Source: Mesorhabditis belari | Lineage: Eukaryota; Nematoda; Chromadorea; Rhabditida; Rhabditidae | Reading direction: 5' to 3' | Length of the DNA: 64,000 bases | Assembly (NCBI GenBank): GCA_958450365.1 | Contig: CAUEEP010000889.1 | Coordinates: forward strand, 372,001-436,000 | Shown: positions 57,416 through 64,000 of the stretch, piece after piece | How positions within the stretch are numbered: position 1 is the stretch's first letter | Layout of the letters: each line of letters begins with the position of its first letter | Translations under genes and position numbers: made by a program | The notes under the pieces: model-generated | Databases searched by the model: none | What the model saw: only the letters and a program-made list of their open reading frames with translations | What the model was told of the DNA's origin: nothing

Positions 57416-57599
57416 AAACGGGTTTCTTTCTTTTCTTTTTAATCGACAAGACGAACATTTCGTTTTCACGAAAAAACAAGACATTTTACTCATTTTGTAT
57501 AAAGAAAAGCTTGATTGAGAAAAAAAAACTAAAGTGACGTCATCAACGATTGAGATTTCGTAAAACATCTCTGAATCATCATAATATACCAATAGTAAA

Positions 57600-57960
57600 C
57601 TCTACTGAGCTCCAGTTTGCACAAATATCGCCTATATATCGTCCTCTTGAAAACGCACGCTCTTCAAACGCACTAGTACTGGTTTATCCGTTTTTTTTTT
57701 GTTTTTCATTTTACACATTTGTCGGTAGAGCTCGATTTTAGCGGTGATTTGGGTGTACTGTTGTCCAGGATGACAGGAATCCGGCTCAGACGTTTGTGCT
57801 GACGCTCAGACGCTGCAAACACCAGCCCTCTGGCACACATGTACTCAAACACTTGGATTGTCTTCAGTCTGTCTGTCGAGAGTGCTTTATTTCGAAGCAA
57901 TTGATTGATTGATTGATTGATTTGAACATTGGCTAAAGTGTATTCCAGGATAGCTGAATA
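57600..57960. repeat. Diverged modules of the GTGNNNTCCAG type
   Basis: GAGCTCCAGTTTGCACAAATATCGC, GTTGTCCAGGATG and GTATTCCAGGATAG at about 57605, 57760 and 57940 (155 and 180 apart) with CGCACGCTCTTC/CACCAGCCCTCTGG blocks resembling 26800-27290. Confidence 0.6.
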
Positions 57961-58108
57961 TGATTTAAACTTTGCGCTGAATAAGTTTCAAATCAAGTTT
58001 CGATCCGGTAAACGAATCGAAAACATTTTATTTCATTTCATTTCATTTCCCCTTGAGTTTGATTGATATGTAAAGTGAAATACTTGAGAGGAAGCTGTTT
58101 TGTGTATG

Positions 58109-61100
58109 AGATGAAGATCTACAAGGATCTTCCAAGACCTACAAAGATCTTCAAAGACCTACAAAGATCTTCAAAGATCTTCCAAGACCTACAAAGATCT
58201 TCAAAGATCTTCCAAGACCTACAAAGATCTTCAAAGATCTTCCAAGACCTACAAAGATCTTCCAAGACCTACAAAGATCTTCAAAAGATCTTCCAAGACC
58301 TACAAAGATCTTCCAAGACCTACAAAGATCTTCAAAGATCTTCCAAGACCTACAAAGATCTTCAAAGATCTTCCAAGACCTACAAAGATCTTCAAAGATC
58401 TTCCAAGACCTACAAAGATCTTCCAAGACCTACAAAGATCTTCAAAGATCTTCCAAGACCTACAAAGATCTTCAAAGATCTTCCAAGACCTACAAAGATC
58501 TTCCAAGACCTACAAAGATCTTCAAAGATCTTCCAAGACCTACAAAGATCTTCCAAGACCTACAAAGATCTTCCAAGACCTACAAAGATCTTCAAAGATC
58601 TTCCAAGACCTACAAAGATCTTCCAAGACCTACAAAGATCTTCCAAGACCTACAAAGATCTTCAAAAGATCTTCCAAGACCTACAAAGATCTTCAAAGAT
58701 CTTCCAAGACCTAAAAGATCTTCAAAGATCTTCCAAGACCTACAAAGATCTTCAAAGATCTTCCAAGACCTACAAAGATCTTCAAAGATCTTCCAAGACC
58801 TACAAAGATCTTCCAAGACCTACAAAGATCTTCAAAAGATCTTCCAAGACCTACAAAGATCTTCAAAGATCTTCCAAGACCTACAAAGATCTTCAAAGAT
58901 CTTCCAAGACCTACAAAAGATCTTCCAAGACCTACAAAGATCTTCAAAGATCTTCCAAGACCTACAAAGATCTTCAAAGATCTTCCAAGACCTACAAAGA
59001 TCTTCCAAGACCTACAAAGATCTTCAAAGATCTTCCAAGACCTACAAAGATCTTCCAAGACCTACAAAGATCTTCCAAGACCTACAAAGATCTTCAAAGA
59101 TCTTCCAAGACCTACAAAGATCTTCCAAGACCTACAAAGATCTTCCAAGACCTACAAAGATCTTCAAAGATCTTCCAAGACCTACAAAGATCTTCAAAGA
59201 TCTTCCAAGACCTACAAAGATCTTCAAAGATCTTCCAAGACCTACAAAGATCTTCAAAGATCTTCCAAGACCTACAAAGATCTTCCAAGACCTACAAAGA
59301 TCTTCAAAGATCTTCCAAGACCTACAAAGATCTTCCAAGACCTACAAAGATCTTCAAAGATCTTCCAAGACCTACAAAGATCTTCAAAGATCTTCCAAGA
59401 CCTACAAAGATCTTCCAAGACCTACAAAAGATCTTCAAAGATCTTCCAAGACCTACAAAGATCTTCCAAGACCTACAAAGATCTTCAAAGATCTTCCAAG
59501 ACCTACAAAGATCTTCAAAGATCTTCCAAGACCTACAAAGATCTTCCAAGACCTACAAAGATCTTCAAAGATCTTCCAAGACCTACAAAGATCTTCCAAG
59601 ACCTACAAAGATCTTCCAAGACCTACAAAGATCTTCAAAGATCTTCCAAGACCTACAAAGATCTTCCAAGACCTACAAAGATCTTCCAAGACCTACAAAG
59701 ATCTTCAAAGATCTTCCAAGACCTACAAAGATCTTCAAAGATCTTCCAAGACCTACAAAGATCTTCAAAGATCTTCCAAGACCTACAAAGATCTTCAAAG
59801 ATCTTCCAAGACCTACAAAGATCTTCAAAGATCTTCCAAGACCTACAAAGATCTTCCAAGACCTACAAAGATCTTCAAAGATCTTCCAAGACCTACAAAG
59901 ATCTTCAAAAGATCTTCCAAGACCTACAAAGATCTTCAAAGATCTTCCAAGACCTACAAAGATCTTCCAAGACCTACAAAGATCTTCAAAGATCTTCCAA
60001 GACCTACAAAGATCTTCCAAGACCTACAAAGATCTTCCAAGACCTACAAAGATCTTCAAAGATCTTCCAAGACCTACAAAGATCTTCAAAAGATCTTCCA
60101 AGACCTACAAAGATCTTCAAAGATCTTCCAAGACCTACAAAGATCTTCAAAGATCTTCCAAGACCTACAAAGATCTTCCAAGACCTACAAAAGATCTTCA
60201 AAGATCTTCCAAGACCTACAAAAGATCTTCCAAGACCTACAAAGATCTTCAAAGATCTTCCAAGACCTACAAAGATCTTCAAAGATCTTCCAAGACCTAC
60301 AAAGATCTTCCAAGACCTACAAAGATCTTCAAAGATCTTCCAAGACCTACAAAGATCTTCCAAGACCTACAAAAGATCTTCAAAGATCTTCCAAGACCTA
60401 CAAAGATCTTCCAAGACCTACAAAGATCTTCAAAGATCTTCCAAGACCTACAAAGATCTTCCAAGACCTACAAAGATCTTCAAAAGATCTTCCAAGACCT
60501 ACAAAGATCTTCCAAGACCTACAAAGATCTTCAAAGATCTTCCAAGACCTACAAAGATCTTCAAAGATCTTCCAAGACCTACAAAGATCTTCCAAGACCT
60601 ACAAAGATCTTCAAAGATCTTCCAAGACCTAAAAGATCTTCAAAGATCTTCCAAGACCTACAAAGATCTTCAAAGATCTTCCAAGACCTACAAAGATCTT
60701 CAAAGATCTTCCAAGACCTACAAAGATCTTCAAAGATCTTCCAAGACCTACAAAGATCTTCCAAGACCTACAAAGATCTTCAAAGATCTTCCAAGACCTA
60801 CAAAGATCTTCAAAGATCTTCCAAGACCTACAAAGATCTTCAAAGACCTACAAAGATCTTCAAAGATCTTCCAAGACCTACAAAGATCTTCAAAGATCTT
60901 CCAAGACCTACAAAGATCTTCAAAGATCTTCCAAGACCTACAAAGATCTTCCAAGACCTACAAAGATCTTCAAAGATCTTCCAAGACCTACAAAGATCTT
61001 CCAAGACCTACAAAAGATCTTCAAAGATCTTCCAAGACCTACAAAGATCTTCAAAGATCTTCCAAGACCTACAAAGATCTTCAAAGATCTTCCAAGACCT

Positions 61101-61505
61101 ACAAAGATCTTCCAAGACCTACAAAGATCTTCAAAGATCTTCCAAGACCTACAAAGATCTTCAAAGATCTTCCAAGACCTACAAAGATCTTCCAAGACCT
61201 ACAAAGATCTTCAAAGATCTTCCAAGGCCTACAAAGATCTTCAAAGATCTTCAAAGACCTACAAAGATCTTCAAAGATCTTCCAAGACCTACAAAGATCT
61301 TCAAAGATCTTCCAAGACCTACAAAGATCTTCAAAGATCTTCCAAGACCTACAAAGATCTTCAAAGATCTTCCAAGACCTACAAAGATCTTCAAAGATCT
61401 TCCAAGACCTACAAAGATCTTCAAAGATCTTCCAAGACCTACAAAGATCTTCAAAGATCTTCCAAGGCCTACAAAGATCTTCAAAGATCTTCCAAGACCT
61501 ACAAA
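58109..61505. repeat. 3.4-kb minisatellite of 10- and 20-bp units carrying AAGATCTT
   Basis: Built from unit A, CCAAGACCTACAAAGATCTT (20 bp), and unit B, CAAAGATCTT (10 bp), mostly as AB (30 bp) with stretches of A alone, plus rare 11-bp CAAAAGATCTT variants. Every unit ends in the palindrome AAGATCTT. Since no 10-mer phase contains a stop on either strand, long open frames run through it (one spans 58063-61629). No sign that these are genes. Confidence 0.97.
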
Positions 61506-61579
61506 GAACTTTCTTCAAACAAAAAAACATTGTGTGATGTCGAAAAGAAAAGATTTCGAAGAATCGAGCCTTTTCTCTA

Positions 61580-61792
61580 CAGTGCTCCAACTAATTATAG
61601 AGCCACTTACATTTTTTAAAACTCAGTAGCGACTTTGAAGAGAAATCAATTAAATTCAACTTTGGTCAGTAGAGAATTTTTGTACTGATCTTTTCTATTC
61701 ATTTTTATTTAGAAGTTGCTAACCGTCGTGACGCTTTATCTTTAAATTCAAAAAAATGACACTTTTCCGCTCCAACTAATTATAGAGCCACT
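61580..61792 (+). repeat. Left TIR of the Tc1 element with inner direct repeat
   Basis: Outer motif at 61585-61606, inner copy at 61771-61792. Confidence 0.95.
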
Positions 61793-61836
61793 CCAAAAAT
61801 ATCAAGAAATGTTTATAAGGATAACAAGTAAACAGG

Positions 61837-62821
61837 TTAAATGACAAAACAATAATCAATAGCCTCACCATTAAGTTTTATAATCTGGAAAATTCGAGTA
61901 TCCATGCTTGAAATGAGGTTCTCGATGTTTTTTTGATCGATCGTATGCCAAGTATTTATAATCGCCCTTTTCAATTCTTCAAGACCTGCGTATTGTCTGT
62001 TATTTTCGTAAATTCGACGTGCTAGTATTCCCCAAATGTTCTCCATCGGATTTAGATCGGGCGAATTTGGCGGCCAATCAAGAAGTTGAATTTGGCGCCT
62101 CCGGAACCAGCCTCGAGTACTTTCACTAACGTGAATTGGCGCATTATCCTGCATGTAAATAAAATTTTGAGTGGAATTCTTGCGATAAAATGGCAACAAA
62201 CATCGTCGGAGTATCCACTGATACCTTTCGGAATTGATTTTCTTTGGGACAAACGCTAATTTGATCCTTCCAGTTGATGTGAAGCACCCCCAGACCATTA
62301 CGCCTTCACTGCCAAAATTTCGTCGTGAAAAAAGCTTTGGTTCTTTTCGGATATCGTGCCAATATGCTTTGAAACCATCGCAACCATCAAGATTGAATTT
62401 TTTTTCATCGCTCCAGATTACCTAAACTATGAAACGTACGAAAAATTCAACTTGGTGCTTTTGCTAACCTTAGACCAATCCTGACGCATGTTTCTTTGAC
62501 AAAATTTCAAACGTTTTTCTTTATTTTGAGCGGTTATCGTTGGAGCACGCCTCGCAATCCCAATTCTCGTTTGATTTGGCGACATGTAATTGTGCTGTTG
62601 GAAGCCGCTCGCCAAATTCGCCTTTTATCTTAGTCTGATACTTGTGGAATTCGTCCTGTAGATTTTCTAGTGCCATATATGGCTGGATCAGTAAGGTAAC
62701 TATCAACGAGGTGATGACTTCTACCCAAAAGTCGAGCAATTTCTCGATTACTCCTTCCAGCGTGGTTATATGCTTCGATCTATCCTTTCTCGAAATCGGA
62801 AAGCGTTTTACCTCTTGCCAT
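61837..62821 (-). pseudogene. Tc1-family transposase, DD34E, inactivated
   Basis: The start ATG at 62821 begins MARGKTLSDFEKG and is followed at codon 14 by TAG (62782-62780). The paired-type HTH (SNREIARLLGRSHHLVDSYL) continues in the same frame to another stop. At least two frame changes then occur before the segment with KRLKFCQRNMRQDWSK. A 47-bp intron (62468-62422) joins that to VIWSDEKKFN. The catalytic half is open to the stop at 61837: SDE (first D), MQDNAPIH (second D) and LDWPPNSPDLNPMENIWG (E) with 34 residues between the last two, plus VWGCF. The catalytic half is clean and the N-terminus broken, so this copy cannot make full transposase. Near-identical TIRs point to recent movement, perhaps in trans. 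Confidence 0.93.
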
Positions 62822-62906
62822 AACTAAAAATAACTTAATAAAGTAAAGTCAATCGAATTATAAATAAATGGAAATGAAAAAAAAAACAATTACAAACAAA
62901 AATCAG

Positions 62907-63119
62907 AGTGGCTCTATAATTAGTTGGAGCGGAAAAGTGTCATTTTTTTGAATTTAAAGATAAAGCGTCACGACGGTTAGCAACTTCTAAATAAAAATGA
63001 ATAGAAAAGACCAGTACAAAAATTCTCTACTGACCAAAGTTGAATTTAATTGATTTCTCTTCAAAGTCGCTACTGAGTTTTAAAAAATGTAAGTGGCTCT
63101 ATAATTAGTTGGAGCACTG
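62907..63119 (-). repeat. Right TIR of the Tc1 element with inner direct repeat
   Basis: Inner copy at 62907-62928, outer copy ending at 63119. Confidence 0.95.
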
Positions 63120-63121
63120 TA

Positions 63122-63330
63122 TATCGACTTTTCTCTTTTGTCTTTATCACTTTTAGATAAAACAAAAAATTTCAAACTTTATCTATTTCAGGTTTTCATT
63201 TCAAAAACTTTAAAAGTGACATCCAGAATGGATTTTATCTTTCACGGGAAGTCGATTTTATAAAGCTTTAGCTGATCTAATCGCTTTAGATCGAAACAAT
63301 GTTGTGTCTTTATACTAAATACAATCCAAA
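63122..63330. other. AT-rich spacer, no gene seen
   Basis: One isolated GTGACATCCAGAATGG core at about 63215. Confidence 0.5.
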
Positions 63331-63922
63331 ATTGATAAAAGCGTCCAAAAGCATCCAGAAGCGTCCAAAAGCATCCCAAAGCATCCAAAAGCATCCAGCA
63401 GCATCCAGAAGCGTCCAAAAGCATCCAGAAGCATCCAAAAGCATCCCAAAGCATCCAAAAGCATCCCAAAGCATCCAAAAGCATCCAGAAGCATCCAAAA
63501 GCATCCAGAAGCATCCAAAAGCATCCAAAAGCATCCAAAAGCATCCAGAAGCATCCAGAAGCATCCAGAAGCATCCAAAAGCATCCAAAAGCATCCAAAA
63601 GCATCCAAAAGCATCCAAAAGCATCCAAAAGCATCCCAAAGCATCCAAAAGCATCCAGAAGCATCCAGAAGCATCCAGAAGCATCCCAAAGCATCCAGAA
63701 GCATCCAGAAGCATCCCAAAGCATCCAGAAGCATCCAGAAGCATCCAGCAGCATCCAAAAGCATCCAGAAGCATCCCAAAGCATCCAGAAGCATCCAAAA
63801 GCATCCAAAAGCATCCAAAAGCATCCAGAAGCATCCAGAAGCATCCAAAAGCATCCAAAAGCATCCAAAAGCATCCAAAAGCATCCAAAAGCATCCCAAA
63901 GCATCCAAAAGCATCCAAAAGA
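63331..63922. repeat. 10-bp array (AAAAGCATCC)
   Basis: About 58 units with CAGAAG, CAAAAG and CCAAAG variants. It is open in several frames on both strands for the same reason as the 58.1-61.5 kb array; a frame on the minus strand spans 63242-63955 without being a gene. Confidence 0.96.
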
Positions 63923-64000
63923 TAAATATTTAAATGAATAACATTTATTGTACATTTAAAATTGAATTGAATCGATCACCATTAGCTTTTGAGGAGGCTT

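Larger units (their letters stand above)
61580..63119 (-). mobile_element. Tc1-family transposon with IR/DR ends, 1540 bp
   Basis: The outer ends are CAGTGCTCCAACTAATTATA and complement, flanked by TA (61578-61579 and 63120-63121). The TIRs are 213 bp (61580-61792 and 62907-63119) with one mismatch that I can find (A/G in GTACTGATC against GTACTGGTC). Each TIR has two direct copies of TCCAACTAATTATAGAGCCA, one at the outer and one at the inner end, as in Sleeping Beauty-type IR/DR elements. Confidence 0.96.

Noticed and set aside
58063..61629. A 1188-codon open frame on the plus strand and many on the minus strand
   Set aside because: It is the satellite read through. A stop-free 10-bp unit is open in every frame, the same peptides appear in all frames, and the frame's tail runs into the Tc1 inverted repeat.
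63242..63955. 200-240-codon frames on both strands (Cys-Phe-Trp-Met-rich or Lys-His-Pro-Lys-rich)
   Set aside because: Artefact of the 10-bp AAAAGCATCC array.

Overview
The window looks like nuclear DNA of a rhabditid-type nematode. It has many tiny introns (most often 40-60 bp) with T-rich acceptors of the TTTTCAG/TTTTTAG type. It carries a full 329-codon SQV-7-type nucleotide-sugar transporter, a member of the nematode-expanded patched-related (PTR) family, Tc1 and pogo DNA transposons, and an exceptional load of intronic minisatellites. I cannot name the species.

Layout. (1) 1-11.6 kb is a tandem segmental duplication. Two nearly identical sqv-7 genes lie on the minus strand (517-2800 and 7772-10062). 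Between them is the 3' end of an mrpl-43-like gene on the plus strand (6320-6876). Each unit has been hit separately by mobile DNA: a pogo element only in unit 1 (its empty TA site is intact in unit 2), and one foldback element in each unit at different places. A 200-bp homopolymer block at 11345-11550 looks like bad sequence. (2) 11.6-14.3 kb is AT-rich, with a 10-bp array and a cluster of foldback/MITE arms. (3) 14288-34095 (minus) is one gene that I could trace through 40 in-frame exons: a DENND5/RAB6IP1-type Rab GEF (DENN, RUN, PLAT, RUN), predicted 1563 aa. Its introns hold at least a dozen private tandem arrays and three MITE or foldback insertions. (4) A divergent intergenic region with another MITE leads to a complete BCAP31/BAP31 gene (36398-37906, plus) ending in a KKxx ER-retrieval signal. 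It is followed by an unrecognised gene (38708-41959, plus), of which I see nine exons but not the 5' end. (5) 42853-54805 (minus) is a PTR gene of about 26 exons and 864 aa, convergent with the unrecognised gene. (6) 54.8-64 kb has no supported host gene. It holds minisatellites, a hAT transposase relic, a 3.4-kb array of AAGATCTT-bearing 10/20-bp units, a Tc1-family element (61580-63119) with 213-bp TIRs and a broken transposase, and a 10-bp array at the right end.

The most unusual signal is not a gene. Several repeat families that look unrelated, lying in DENND5 and PTR introns and between genes, share a unit length of about 143 bp (or half, 71 bp). Each unit carries one copy of a short core, GTGNNNTCCAGA (complement TCTGGANNNCAC). 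The core is absent from the sqv-7 duplication.

The protein-coding genes do not form an obvious pathway. Several concern the secretory system: SQV-7 (Golgi sugar import), DENND5 (Golgi/endosome Rab exchange), BAP31 (ER export and quality control) and PTR (sterol-sensing membrane protein). I treat that as chance.
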